A stretch of DNA of 64,000 nt. Source: Bacteroidetes bacterium UBA6221 (GTDB lineage Bacteria; Bacteroidota; Bacteroidia; Chitinophagales; Chitinophagaceae). The notes under the pieces were generated by a model. It was not told where the DNA came from and made no database searches. It saw only the letters and a list, made by a program, of their open reading frames with translations. Location of the stretch: NCBI GenBank assembly GCA_002421685.1, contig DISB01000015.1:62001-126000 (forward strand), read 5' to 3'. Numbering within the stretch: position 1 is the stretch's first letter; each line of letters starts with the position of its first letter. Position numbers and translations under genes: made by a program. Of the stretch, positions 55,615-63,547 are shown piece by piece.

Positions 55615-56493
55615 ATGCGCATATACAACCCCAAAAAGTGGTTTGACATACTGTTCCAGTTTCACAAGTCGGACACGCTGAGGCGGTTGTCGCTGCTCAT
55701 TATTATCATTGCGGCATATACGTGGCTGATAACCTACCTGGAGCTGAACTACCTGAACCTGGGAGAACACCCCACGGTAAAGAACATCTTCAATATGCAC
55801 AACCTGCTGGGCTTTGCACTGTCGTTGCTGCTGGTATTCCGTACCAACACCGCCTACGACCGATGGTGGGAAGGGCGCAAGCTATGGGGCTCGCTGGTAA
55901 ATACCAGCCGCAACCTGGCCATAAAACTACATGCGCTGCTGCCCGTAGAAGATGAGGAGAACAGGAACTTCTTCAGGAATGCCATACCTATGTATGCATC
56001 GGTGCTGAAAGACCACCTGCAATCGGAATATACCCGCTACGGCCTGGACGAGGCGGAGCATCCGGAACTAAAACAAATAGATAACACCAAGCACGCACCC
56101 AACCAGGTAGCGGCGCTGATGAACAGCCGCCTTATGGGGTTGCACAGACAAGGCGCTATCAGCGGTGAGCAATTATTATACATCAACGACAACCTGAATG
56201 CATTTACCGATATATGCGGGGCCTGCGAGCGCATCAAGAATACGCCCATACCCTATTCGTACAGCGCATTTATCAAGAAGTTCATATTCATTTATGTAAT
56301 GACGTTGCCCTTTGGCTTCGTGTTTACGCTGGGCTACCTGGTAGTGCCGGTGGTAGCTATCGTTTTCTACGTGCTGGCCAGTCTTGAGCTGATAGCCGAA
56401 GAAATAGAAGACCCCTTTGGCAATGACATGAACGACCTGCCCATGGACAGGCTGGCAATGAATATCCGCAAGCATGTAAGCGAGATAATATAA
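55615..56493 (+). CDS. Bestrophin-family ion channel
   Basis: 292 residues. Bacterial bestrophins form pentameric channels in the inner membrane. The family blocks are visible: N-terminal membrane helix (LLIIIIAAYTWLITYLEL), NLLGFALSLLLVFRTNTAYD, RWWEGRKLWGSLVNTSRN, the IKNTPIPYSY block (CERIKNTPIPYSYSAFIKKF) and the C-terminal EEIEDPFGNDMNDLPMDRLA. Length is typical. It sits in a co-directional run of chromosomal genes. Confidence 0.92.
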   Translation: MRIYNPKKWFDILFQFHKSDTLRRLSLLIIIIAAYTWLITYLELNYLNLGEHPTVKNIFNMHNLLGFALSLLLVFRTNTAYDRWWEGRKLWGSLVNTSRNLAIKLHALLPVEDEENRNFFRNAIPMYASVLKDHLQSEYTRYGLDEAEHPELKQIDNTKHAPNQVAALMNSRLMGLHRQGAISGEQLLYINDNLNAFTDICGACERIKNTPIPYSYSAFIKKFIFIYVMTLPFGFVFTLGYLVVPVVAIVFYVLASLELIAEEIEDPFGNDMNDLPMDRLAMNIRKHVSEII

Positions 56494-56557
56494 CATCTCC
56501 GCCCCTGGCAGATTAGTGAAGAATATCCTTATCTTAGCCCTGGATAAAATTGGGTCC

Positions 56558-57031
56558 ATGCGAACTATTTTGTATATCATTTTACCGGTACTGTTGTTTA
56601 CAAACGCGTCTGCGCAACAAGCACGTGTAGGCTGCGTAGACAAATCGATGCGGGTGCAGGCAGAGCAGATGAAACACGACTTCAAGGCACAGGGGATGGA
56701 AGTGTATAAAGACGCCATGCTGAGCATGAAACCAGGGCAACCCTACCCCATAGCCGTACAGCTTACAGAAAAAGAACTGTACCAGTTTATACTGGTGGGC
56801 GATGGCGACGCAGGCAAAATATACTTTGAACTGTTTGACGGGAAGGACCACAAACTGGCCGAAAAGGTGATAAAAAAAGGGGACGGCACCAACTTCATCA
56901 TCTATTCCTTCATGCCGCAAAAATCGGATATATACCTGGTGGTGCTGACACAAAAAGTGAAGGGCAATGCCGATGTGTGCGGCTCATTCACCATCATGCA
57001 AAAGGCATCTGCCAACGGCACCGGCCAATAA
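56558..57031 (+). CDS. Secreted protein of unknown function
   Basis: 157 residues from the ATG at 56558, which puts a signal peptide (MRTILYIILPVLLFTNASAQ) at the N-terminus. The mature part has QAEQMKHDFKAQGMEVYKDA, then a beta-rich domain (PIAVQLTEKELYQFILVGDG, KIYFELFDGKDHKLAEKV, DIYLVVLTQKVKGNADVC). No family is recognised; the beta part resembles prepeptidase-type carbohydrate or polymer-binding modules only loosely. It lies 12 bases before ung. Confidence 0.7.
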   Translation: MRTILYIILPVLLFTNASAQQARVGCVDKSMRVQAEQMKHDFKAQGMEVYKDAMLSMKPGQPYPIAVQLTEKELYQFILVGDGDAGKIYFELFDGKDHKLAEKVIKKGDGTNFIIYSFMPQKSDIYLVVLTQKVKGNADVCGSFTIMQKASANGTGQ

Positions 57032-57042
57032 CCACCGCAGGC

Positions 57043-57714
57043 ATGGACGTACAGATAGAGCAAAGCTGGAAAGAAGTATTGCAGCCGGAGTTTGACCAGC
57101 CATATTTCGAGCAGATAGTCAACTTTCTGAAGACGGAAAAACAGGCGGGAAAAATTATTTATCCCCCGGGGCCGTACATTTTCAACGCATTCAACACCAC
57201 ACCTTTTGACCAAGTGAAAGTAGTGCTGCTGGGGCAAGACCCCTACCACAACCCCGGGCAGGCGCACGGCTTATGTTTTTCCGTATCGAAAGGCGTGGCG
57301 GCGCCACCATCGCTGGTGAATATGTATAAAGAAATACAGGCCGACCTGGGCATTGCCCCGCCCAACCATGGTTGCCTGGAAAAATGGGCGCAACAGGGAG
57401 TTTTGCTGCTGAACGCCTCGCTGACAGTGGAGCAAAACAAACCCATGTCGCACAGCAAGATAGGCTGGCACCTCTTTACCGATAAGGTGATAAAGATACT
57501 GTCGGACAAAAAAGACAAACTCGTGTTCCTGCTGTGGGGTGGTTTTGCAAAAAGTAAAATACCGCTGATAGATACGGGTAAACACCTGGTGTTAACAGCC
57601 GCGCACCCTTCACCGCTATCAGCGCACAACGGCTTTCTCGGTTGCAGGCATTTCAGCAAGACCAACGAGTGGCTGCAAAAAAATGGTTTGGCACCTATCG
57701 ACTGGAGTTTATAA
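57043..57714 (+). CDS. ung: Uracil-DNA glycosylase, family 1
   Basis: 223 residues of usual length. It removes uracil from DNA in base-excision repair. The catalytic Asp lies in LLGQDPYHNPGQAHGLCFS and the catalytic His in AAHPSPLSAHNGFLGC. The uracil-binding LLLNASLTV and VFLLWGG blocks are intact. The ATG at 57043 is preferred because upstream in-frame codons overlap the preceding gene and lack family similarity. Confidence 0.97.
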   Translation: MDVQIEQSWKEVLQPEFDQPYFEQIVNFLKTEKQAGKIIYPPGPYIFNAFNTTPFDQVKVVLLGQDPYHNPGQAHGLCFSVSKGVAAPPSLVNMYKEIQADLGIAPPNHGCLEKWAQQGVLLLNASLTVEQNKPMSHSKIGWHLFTDKVIKILSDKKDKLVFLLWGGFAKSKIPLIDTGKHLVLTAAHPSPLSAHNGFLGCRHFSKTNEWLQKNGLAPIDWSL

Positions 57715-57726
57715 TTTGCAGCCCGG

Positions 57727-58470
57727 ATGAAACTGTTAGGAAAAATAGGCGGACATATATATTTCGTGGTGGGGATATTATTGTTTGTAGCCACCATGCT
57801 TATCGTCGTTATTCCCATATGGATTACCTCGCTGCTGTCGGAACCCACAAGGGCCAAAGTGATGCACCCGGTATTCAAAGGCTGGATGACCGTTTTCCTG
57901 CCGCTGGTAGGCTGCCCGGTGTTTCGCAAGGGGAAAGAGCATTTTAAGAAAGGTGAGAATTACGTGGTGGTTACCAACCACAATTCATTGGTGGACGTGC
58001 CGGTGTCATCGCCATGGATACCCGGCCCCAATAAAACGTTGGCCAAGATAGAGATGGCGCGCATACCTATATTCGGCGTGATATACAAGGCCGGCTCTAT
58101 ATTGCTGGACCGGCAAAGCGAAGCCAGCCGCAGGCAAAGCTTCACCGATATGCAACACGCGCTGGACATGGGCCTGCACCTGTGCCTCTACCCCGAGGGC
58201 ACCCGCAACAAAACCAGGCAACCCATACAGCGTTTTTACGACGGGGCCTTCATCACCGCCATCAAAGCGCAGAAGGCCATAATACCCGGCGTGATATTCA
58301 ATACCGGCAAAATACTGCCCCACGATAAAAAATTCTGGGCGAGGCCCATGCCTATACGTTTCCACTTCCTGGAAGCCGTACCAACCAAAGGCATGACACT
58401 GGACGACCTGCCCGCCCTGAAAGAAAAAATACACCGATTGATGACCGATTACTACCTTGCGCACAAATGA
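57727..58470 (+). CDS. plsC: 1-acyl-sn-glycerol-3-phosphate acyltransferase
   Basis: 247 residues. It acylates lysophosphatidate in phospholipid synthesis at the inner membrane. An N-terminal hydrophobic anchor (FVVGILLFVATMLIVVIPIW) precedes the catalytic H-x4-D motif (VTNHNSLVD) and the substrate motifs SILLDRQSEASRR, YPEGTRNK and AIIPGVIFNTG. Its stop overlaps the next gene's start by 4 bases. Confidence 0.93.
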   Translation: MKLLGKIGGHIYFVVGILLFVATMLIVVIPIWITSLLSEPTRAKVMHPVFKGWMTVFLPLVGCPVFRKGKEHFKKGENYVVVTNHNSLVDVPVSSPWIPGPNKTLAKIEMARIPIFGVIYKAGSILLDRQSEASRRQSFTDMQHALDMGLHLCLYPEGTRNKTRQPIQRFYDGAFITAIKAQKAIIPGVIFNTGKILPHDKKFWARPMPIRFHFLEAVPTKGMTLDDLPALKEKIHRLMTDYYLAHK

Positions 58471-59246
58471 CCTTTTATATAGCTGGCACGGGCAATACGG
58501 CATGGTTCCTGGCTACCAGGCTGGTGAAGGCAGGACAGGAATGCAAGGGTGTATATGGCAGGAATGCCGTACATGCGCAGGAACTGGCCAATGCCGTAAA
58601 AGCGCCCGCACTGCAAAACATAAGCGATATAAAAGATGATGCCGACTGCTGCATACTGGCCATAACAGACCATGCAATAACCGAGGTAGCCGCCCACCTG
58701 AAGCTGGAACATACTACGCTGCTGCATACGGCTGGCTCGCTGAGCAGGACGATACTGGAGCCCTATGCCATACATACCGGCGTCTTGTGGCCCATCTACT
58801 CGCTGGTGAAGGACAACCTGCCCATGCACAGGGAAGTGCCGGTGACCATAAAGGGCAATACCGAGCACGCGGAAGCAGTATTGCAGCAATTAGCCTCGTC
58901 CATAACGGATATTTCCTATACCGTAAGCTGGGAGCAAAGGCAATGGCTGCACCTGTGCGCCGTGCTCTGCAACAACTTTACCAACCACCTGATGGCCGTG
59001 AGCGAGCAGGTATGCAACAGGCAGCATGTGCCCTTCTCGCTGCTCTACCCCATAGTAAGCCAGACTGCTGAACGCATACGCAACGCATCGCCCAAAGTAT
59101 TGCAGACGGGCCCCGCCAAAAGAGGCGATACCATCACCATAGAAAGGCACCTGGAGCTACTGCGGCAAAACCCCGAATGGCAGGCGCTATACAATGCCCT
59201 CACTACCTCGATAGATAAGATGTATAGGCCCGATAAGGGAGAATAG
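58467..59246 (+). CDS. Rossmann-fold oxidoreductase-like protein with DUF2520 domain
   Basis: 259 residues. The N-terminal Rossmann domain has the dinucleotide-binding IAGTGNTAWFLATRL. The C-terminal DUF2520 helical domain contains HTGVLWPIYSLVKDNLPMHR, then LHLCAVLCNNFTNHLMAVSE and PAKRGDTITIERHLELL. The family resembles 6-phosphogluconate/F420-type dehydrogenases, but no substrate is known. It is coupled to plsC by a 4-base overlap. Confidence 0.9.
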   Translation: MTFYIAGTGNTAWFLATRLVKAGQECKGVYGRNAVHAQELANAVKAPALQNISDIKDDADCCILAITDHAITEVAAHLKLEHTTLLHTAGSLSRTILEPYAIHTGVLWPIYSLVKDNLPMHREVPVTIKGNTEHAEAVLQQLASSITDISYTVSWEQRQWLHLCAVLCNNFTNHLMAVSEQVCNRQHVPFSLLYPIVSQTAERIRNASPKVLQTGPAKRGDTITIERHLELLRQNPEWQALYNALTTSIDKMYRPDKGE

Positions 59247-59258
59247 CCCCCGATGCCT

Positions 59259-59266
59259 TACTTTTG
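59259..59266 (+). promoter_or_regulatory. -7 box of the ferredoxin gene
   Basis: TACTTTTG matches TAnnTTTG, 24 bases upstream of the ATG at 59291; this supports that start. Confidence 0.5.
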
Positions 59267-59290
59267 CGCCTACATCGTAGTTTACAAGCA

Positions 59291-59626
59291 ATGTATAGCA
59301 TAAAATTTAATTTCGAACAGAAGGGATTGGAACCGGTGATCATAGAAAATGTGGAGCCGGGCATAAGTATACTGGAAGTGGCGCTGGAAAATAATATAGA
59401 GCTGCACCACAACTGCGGCATGGTATGCGCATGCAGCACCTGCCATTTGTATGTGAACAAGGGCGAAGACCACCTGCCCGAACTAACAGATAAGGAAGAG
59501 GACTTTATAGACAGGGCGCGCAACCCCAAACTAAACTCGAGGCTGGGTTGCCAGTGCGTGCTGGAAGACGGCAGCGGCCAAATAGAAGTGACCCTTCCCG
59601 ACCAGAGCCTGATACATGGGGATTAA
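59291..59626 (+). CDS. Adrenodoxin-type 2Fe-2S ferredoxin
   Basis: 111 residues. The cluster ligands follow the adrenodoxin/Isc-ferredoxin pattern: Cys42, Cys48 and Cys51 in HHNCGMVCACSTCHLYV and a fourth Cys in RLGCQCVLEDG. ISILEVALENNIELHHNCG and DFIDRARNPKLNSRLGCQ match Fdx of the Isc iron-sulfur assembly system. An iscX gene lies 161 bases downstream, which supports an Isc role. It donates electrons for cluster assembly in the cytoplasm. Confidence 0.92.
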   Translation: MYSIKFNFEQKGLEPVIIENVEPGISILEVALENNIELHHNCGMVCACSTCHLYVNKGEDHLPELTDKEEDFIDRARNPKLNSRLGCQCVLEDGSGQIEVTLPDQSLIHGD

Positions 59627-59629
59627 CGA

Positions 59630-59665
59630 GGCGTAAGTAGTAAGGCATAAGTCGTAAGCAATAAG
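59630..59665. repeat. GTAAG/CATAAG short-tandem stretch, copy 3
   Basis: GGCGTAAGTAGTAAGGCATA then AGTCGTAAGCAATAAG. It resembles the stretches at 7194 and 7431, 52 kb away. Confidence 0.6.
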
Positions 59666-59711
59666 ACTTCCGCTAATGCCCTCTTATTAACCCATTAACC
59701 TTTTGAATTTT

Positions 59712-59719
59712 TACTTTTG
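59712..59719 (+). promoter_or_regulatory. -7 box of iscX
   Basis: TACTTTTG matches TAnnTTTG, 68 bases upstream of the iscX ATG. Confidence 0.45.
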
Positions 59720-59787
59720 AACTAAGCTTGCGAACCAATGAGTTCCTTATTAAAATAATAGTGCATTACGAATAATTTTGAATTAAC

Positions 59788-60021
59788 ATGTTTGAGCCGC
59801 CGATAAAATGGAATGATCACGAGGATATAGCGTTGAAACTGTACGAGCGTTTCGGCGATGAATTTGGCGAAAGCCGGATATACCGTGTCCGCTTTACAGA
59901 CCTGCTGGAATGGGTGCTGGAAATTGATAACTTTGAGGGCAAGCGCGAAGAAAGTAACGAAGGCCACCTGGAGATGATACAGAGCAGCTGGGTGTACGAG
60001 TGGCGCGACAACCAGAAATAA
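59788..60021 (+). CDS. iscX: Iron-sulfur assembly protein IscX
   Basis: 77 residues, small acidic helical protein. It follows the family pattern: PIKWNDHEDIALKLYERFGD, RVRFTDLLEWVLEIDNF and ESNEGHLEMIQSSWVYEW. IscX binds IscS and iron and modulates cluster assembly. The next gene starts directly after its stop codon (no spacer), indicating co-translation. Confidence 0.9.
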   Translation: MFEPPIKWNDHEDIALKLYERFGDEFGESRIYRVRFTDLLEWVLEIDNFEGKREESNEGHLEMIQSSWVYEWRDNQK

Positions 60022-60519
60022 ATGAACGTACTCGAACTTTTTACCCAGGTAAGGACATTTGTGTTTGACATAGACGGCGTGCTTACCAATGCGCAACTGC
60101 TGGCTACCGAAGAGGGCCACCTGCTGCGCAGCGTCAACATCAGGGACGGCTACGCCATACAACTGGCGGTGAAGAAGGGCTACCAGCTATGGATCATCAG
60201 CGGCGGCACATCGGCCGCTATGCAAACGCGCTTCAACAACCTGGGCATGAAAGAAGCCCATATACGCGTGCAGGATAAGAAAGCGCTGCTGAACGAACTG
60301 GTAGCCAAATACAATACCCCGCCGGAAACCATCCTGTACATGGGCGACGACATGCCCGACCTGGCGGTGATGCAGCTATGCGGCCTGCCCGCCTGCCCCG
60401 CCGACGCCTGCACAGAAATAAAAGCCATCAGCAAATACATTTCCCCCATTAACGGCGGCATGGGCTGCGTGCGCGACGTAATAGAAAAAGTGCTGAAGCT
60501 GAACGGGGATTGGGAGTAA
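60022..60519 (+). CDS. kdsC: KdsC-like HAD phosphatase (KDO 8-phosphate phosphatase)
   Basis: 165 residues of a capless HAD phosphatase. The nucleophile and acid are Asp16 and Asp18 in FVFDIDGVLTN. Motif II lies in WIISGGTSAAMQTRF and motif III/IV in YMGDDMPDLAVM. This matches KdsC, which removes phosphate from KDO 8-phosphate for LPS core synthesis. A C-terminal GGMGCVRDVIEKVL is the family's product loop. It abuts iscX. Confidence 0.9.
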   Translation: MNVLELFTQVRTFVFDIDGVLTNAQLLATEEGHLLRSVNIRDGYAIQLAVKKGYQLWIISGGTSAAMQTRFNNLGMKEAHIRVQDKKALLNELVAKYNTPPETILYMGDDMPDLAVMQLCGLPACPADACTEIKAISKYISPINGGMGCVRDVIEKVLKLNGDWE

Positions 60520-60532
60520 GTAGTACCACCAT

Positions 60533-60763
60533 ATGGCTACCAAATTGGACAAACAAAGGGCGGCAATTGCCAGGCGATTGAAAGAGCTCAGGATAGAGCG
60601 TGGCTATACCAGCTACGAAAAGTTTGCCAATGAACATGAACTGGACAGGAAGCAGTACTGGCGTATAGAGGAGAACGAAACCAACTTTACCATCAACAGC
60701 CTGCTCAGGATACTCGACATCCACAAAATCTCACTGGAAGATTTTTTTAAAGGGTTTAAATAG
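60533..60763 (+). CDS. XRE-family helix-turn-helix regulator
   Basis: 76 residues, essentially one Cro/C1-type HTH: AIARRLKELRIERGYTSYEK, then FANEHELDRKQYWRIEENE and SLLRILDIHKISLEDFF. It lies 13 bases after kdsC, so it may be its co-transcribed neighbour. Target genes are unknown. Confidence 0.9.
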   Translation: MATKLDKQRAAIARRLKELRIERGYTSYEKFANEHELDRKQYWRIEENETNFTINSLLRILDIHKISLEDFFKGFK

Positions 60764-60852
60764 TCTATAGTCCGCTGACATAGATCATTTGTCATTCTAT
60801 ATCTTGTCACGGTTCCCGCTAATTCTTATATTGGGGTTTATTTCCAAATAGC

Positions 60853-61548
60853 ATGAAATACATCTTTATCCTGACCTTATATTTCCTGGGTTGCACAACA
60901 GCCAATGCCCAGTATCATCCAAAAGATTACTTTGAATTTAAGGATAAAAAAGAATTGGTATTTTTTGATGATTTTAACTCGGACAAAACAGAGTGGCACA
61001 TGCTGCCCGAAGATAGCGATGATACAACAAACGTATGTACAATAAATACCGATGGTATTAATTATGGCAATGGAATTTATTACGTTTATAACAACTGTAA
61101 AGAAGAAGTTGGTATCGAAGCCGCAATAGAAGTAGACTATACAAGAAACTTTGAAATAATCTTAGTTGCCAAAGTACTGTACGATGACAATGACGATACC
61201 TCAGTACACAATGGTTACCTTGAATGGAACTCCAATGAGCAGACAGGCAAATTCAATATTCTTTTCTTCAGCGGATTTTTTAATGAATTTCATACACACT
61301 TGTCTTTCGATTCAACAAAAAACAATTGCGAGGGTTTACGCAAGCGTTTAAAACCAGCAAGGAACACTTATAACCAGTTTGTCCGCTACACCATAAGAAA
61401 ATACGGGGATAAATACTATGTTTTTGTAAATGGGATGCTGAAAGGAGTTTTCCCATATACAAAGCTCAACGGATCAAATATTGCACTTGGCGCGAGAATG
61501 GATTCAAAAGTAGAATTTGATCATTTGAGTATTTATTACTTGCCATAA
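60853..61548 (+). CDS. Secreted protein of unknown function, lectin-like
   Basis: 231 residues with a signal peptide (MKYIFILTLYFLGCTTANAQ). The mature part has the strand pattern of a jelly-roll/LamG- or DUF1080-like domain: ELVFFDDFNSDKTEWHML near the start, FEIILVAKVLYDDNDDTSVH, RYTIRKYGDKYYVFVNGML and SNIALGARMDSKVEFDHLSI at the end. A carbohydrate-binding role is suggested by fold type only. Confidence 0.7.
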   Translation: MKYIFILTLYFLGCTTANAQYHPKDYFEFKDKKELVFFDDFNSDKTEWHMLPEDSDDTTNVCTINTDGINYGNGIYYVYNNCKEEVGIEAAIEVDYTRNFEIILVAKVLYDDNDDTSVHNGYLEWNSNEQTGKFNILFFSGFFNEFHTHLSFDSTKNNCEGLRKRLKPARNTYNQFVRYTIRKYGDKYYVFVNGMLKGVFPYTKLNGSNIALGARMDSKVEFDHLSIYYLP

Positions 61549-61810
61549 TATTTGATTTGTATGTCCCGTTATCCTACTATGCTGCACATGACAACAGGAT
61601 ATCAAAACAGCTTATCCCGCCGTGTTTACAATTATCCGCCAGCATAAATTCCGTCATGCCCGGCACGTCCAGTACCCGGTTGCCGACCCCGACGGACATA
61701 TAATAGCTATCGCAAAGAAAACTTAGCTATAGAATATGTGCCGGACAGGTCTTACAATGACATGACACAACCATGTATAACAAAAATTACCTTTATAAAA
61801 ACTTATGCTC
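61549..61810. other. Intergenic region, one doubtful short frame
   Basis: 262 bases. A 40-codon minus-strand frame at 61577-61699 (MSVGVGNRVLDVPGMTEF...) is open but has no support. No terminator or repeat is clear. Confidence 0.4.
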
Positions 61811-62785
61811 ATGAACAAAAATCTACACTTTCAACTTGTCGCAAGACGCCTTGTTTCACTGATCGTTGCCGTATGTACGGCTACCACTGTTTACGCTCAG
61901 TCTGTATATGATGGCTCTGCCGGGGATTCATTGATAATCAATTTTTCGCCTGCCAATCCTTACATTTCAGACACTAATTACTTCTACATCGGGCATGGCA
62001 GCCAGGATTCACTCTGGCAAATCGGCAGTACGGCCAAACCTTTTTTCAGCAACGGTTTTACCGGCAGGGGCATGATGACCGACACAGCACAGAGCTACCC
62101 GGCCAATGCCAACTGCGCTTTCTACATCAGGACCGACAGTATCTATGTCTTTAATTTCATCGTCTCCTTCAAACACAAGTACCAGACCGATTCAGGAAAA
62201 GCCGGCGGCATGGTAGAATTTTCTACTGACAGCGGGCAGACATGGCACAATGTAATGGAAGAATGCATGCAGACGGGACAAATAAGGACGGAGAACATGT
62301 ACGACGCCGGGGATACCCTCTGGACCGGGGAACCCGCCTTTATGGGAAACAGTGCGGGATGGCAGTACAGCAGGTTCCAGTTTTTCTTTGGTTTACCGAT
62401 CAGGTCTACCGGCGGGCACGACTGCCTTATACCCAATCCCATGCTGCGGTTCAGATTTGTCAGCGATACATCGTCTGCTACGCTGGACGGCTGGCTGATA
62501 GACAGCATCAAACTCGAGGCGGACCAGTACAGCAGCGTTAACGACATTGCCCGGTCGAACGCCCTGGAAGTATTCCCGAACCCCTCGCAAGGCGGTGTTT
62601 TCAATTTCCCGGCGTTGGAAAAACGGAAGGATTACCGGGTAGAAGTATATGACATGACAGGAAGGCAATTGCTGGATATACCTTATACCACCCGGCTGGA
62701 TATAAGCGGGTATAGCAAAGATGTGTACCTATACAGGGTAAGGAGCGAAGATGTTGTGTACACGGGGCAGCTATTGGTGCAATAA
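61811..62785 (+). CDS. Secreted protein with T9SS type A sorting domain
   Basis: 324 residues from the ATG at 61811. The signal peptide ends VCTATTVYAQ. The mature part is a single beta-rich domain (YVFNFIVSFKHKYQTDSGKA, EFSTDSGQTWHNVMEECMQT, LDGWLIDSIKLEAD), similar in style to immune-inhibitor- or MAM-like jelly-roll folds. The last ~75 residues, LEVFPNPSQGGVFNFPAL to VYTGQLLVQ, are a type A T9SS sorting domain. Export across the outer membrane is expected; function is unknown. Confidence 0.85.
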   Translation: MNKNLHFQLVARRLVSLIVAVCTATTVYAQSVYDGSAGDSLIINFSPANPYISDTNYFYIGHGSQDSLWQIGSTAKPFFSNGFTGRGMMTDTAQSYPANANCAFYIRTDSIYVFNFIVSFKHKYQTDSGKAGGMVEFSTDSGQTWHNVMEECMQTGQIRTENMYDAGDTLWTGEPAFMGNSAGWQYSRFQFFFGLPIRSTGGHDCLIPNPMLRFRFVSDTSSATLDGWLIDSIKLEADQYSSVNDIARSNALEVFPNPSQGGVFNFPALEKRKDYRVEVYDMTGRQLLDIPYTTRLDISGYSKDVYLYRVRSEDVVYTGQLLVQ

Positions 62786-62791
62786 GTATTG

Positions 62792-62831
62792 AGCGGCGCG
62801 CTGCACCAGGCTACAGCGCGCCGCTGTTTTT
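62792..62831. terminator. Strong terminator between T9SS protein and thioesterase genes
   Basis: A perfect 12-bp stem AGCGGCGCGCTG/CAGCGCGCCGCT with a 10-base loop, followed by GTTTTTAT. It begins 7 bases after the stop codon and lies at the 3' end of both convergent genes. Confidence 0.9.
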
Positions 62832-62845
62832 ATGGCCGGAATACG

Positions 62846-63250
62846 TTATACCGCAGCCAATAAGATTTCCTCGTGCTTCCTTTTCACGCTCTCGCCGATA
62901 GGCGTGGGGTTGCCGTCGTCGTCTATGCGCACAAAGGTGATGGTGGTAGTGCAGACAACAGTCTCCACCCCGCTGTAAGGATTGTACTTCCTCACCTCTA
63001 TATCCAGCGTGATGGATGTAGTGCCTAAATGGGCCACGTCTCCATACAGCCTGATGTGGTTGCCCACCTTGATAGGTTTCTTGAAACGTAGTTCCCCTAC
63101 CTTCAGCGTCACCATATTGGGCGTATAGCAATACTCTGTAGCGAATGCCGCCGCAGCCTCGTCTATCCATGCCATCAATATGCCGCCAAACATATTGCCG
63201 TGTATGCCAATGTCCTTGCCCATGCATATCTTTTTGTTAATCAGGTTCAT
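62846..63250 (-). CDS. YciA-like acyl-CoA thioesterase
   Basis: 134 residues with the hotdog fold of the YciA/acyl-CoA thioesterase type: GNMFGGILMAWIDEAAAAFA (Asn-x-x-Gly-Gly and the catalytic Asp), VTLKVGELRFKKPIKVGNHI, and TTITFVRIDDDGNPTPI. It hydrolyses acyl-CoA in the cytoplasm; chain-length preference is unknown. The start at 63250 is the only in-frame ATG before the conserved block with reasonable spacing. Confidence 0.9.
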   Translation of the reverse strand: MNLINKKICMGKDIGIHGNMFGGILMAWIDEAAAAFATEYCYTPNMVTLKVGELRFKKPIKVGNHIRLYGDVAHLGTTSITLDIEVRKYNPYSGVETVVCTTTITFVRIDDDGNPTPIGESVKRKHEEILLAAV

Positions 63251-63281
63251 ACCTATTCCTCTTATTTTGTGGCCATAAAAA

Positions 63282-63307
63282 AGGCCCCCCGGTACACCGG
63301 GGGGCCT
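63282..63307 (-). terminator. GC-rich hairpin upstream of the thioesterase gene
   Basis: A perfect 11-bp stem AGGCCCCCCGG-TACA-CCGGGGGGCCT. Read on the minus strand it is followed by TTTTTTAT, so it has the form of a terminator facing the thioesterase gene 31 bases away. It could be an attenuator or end a transcript from the right. Confidence 0.65.
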
Positions 63308-63547
63308 ATGAATGTTTTGCTATTGTTTTTCCTTTTATATGCAATACATTTCCGCACCCCCGGATGCCGGGCGCTTACAATTACGGATATGTTTATGCAT
63401 TTGATTCACGGCTGCAATATTACAATAAAGGAACAATAACCGACAAATTATTTTTTTGATACCACAATGCCCGTTAATTATTATTAGGTATTAGCTGTTG
63501 GCCCGTTGCACAGAACATGCTTAACTTAGTCACACTAAACATGAGTT

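Noticed and set aside
61577..61699. 40-codon minus-strand frame beginning MSVGVGNRVLDVPGMTEF
   Set aside because: It looks protein-like by eye but is short, lacks a promoter or leader and matches no family known to me. It may be a gene remnant, but I cannot support it.
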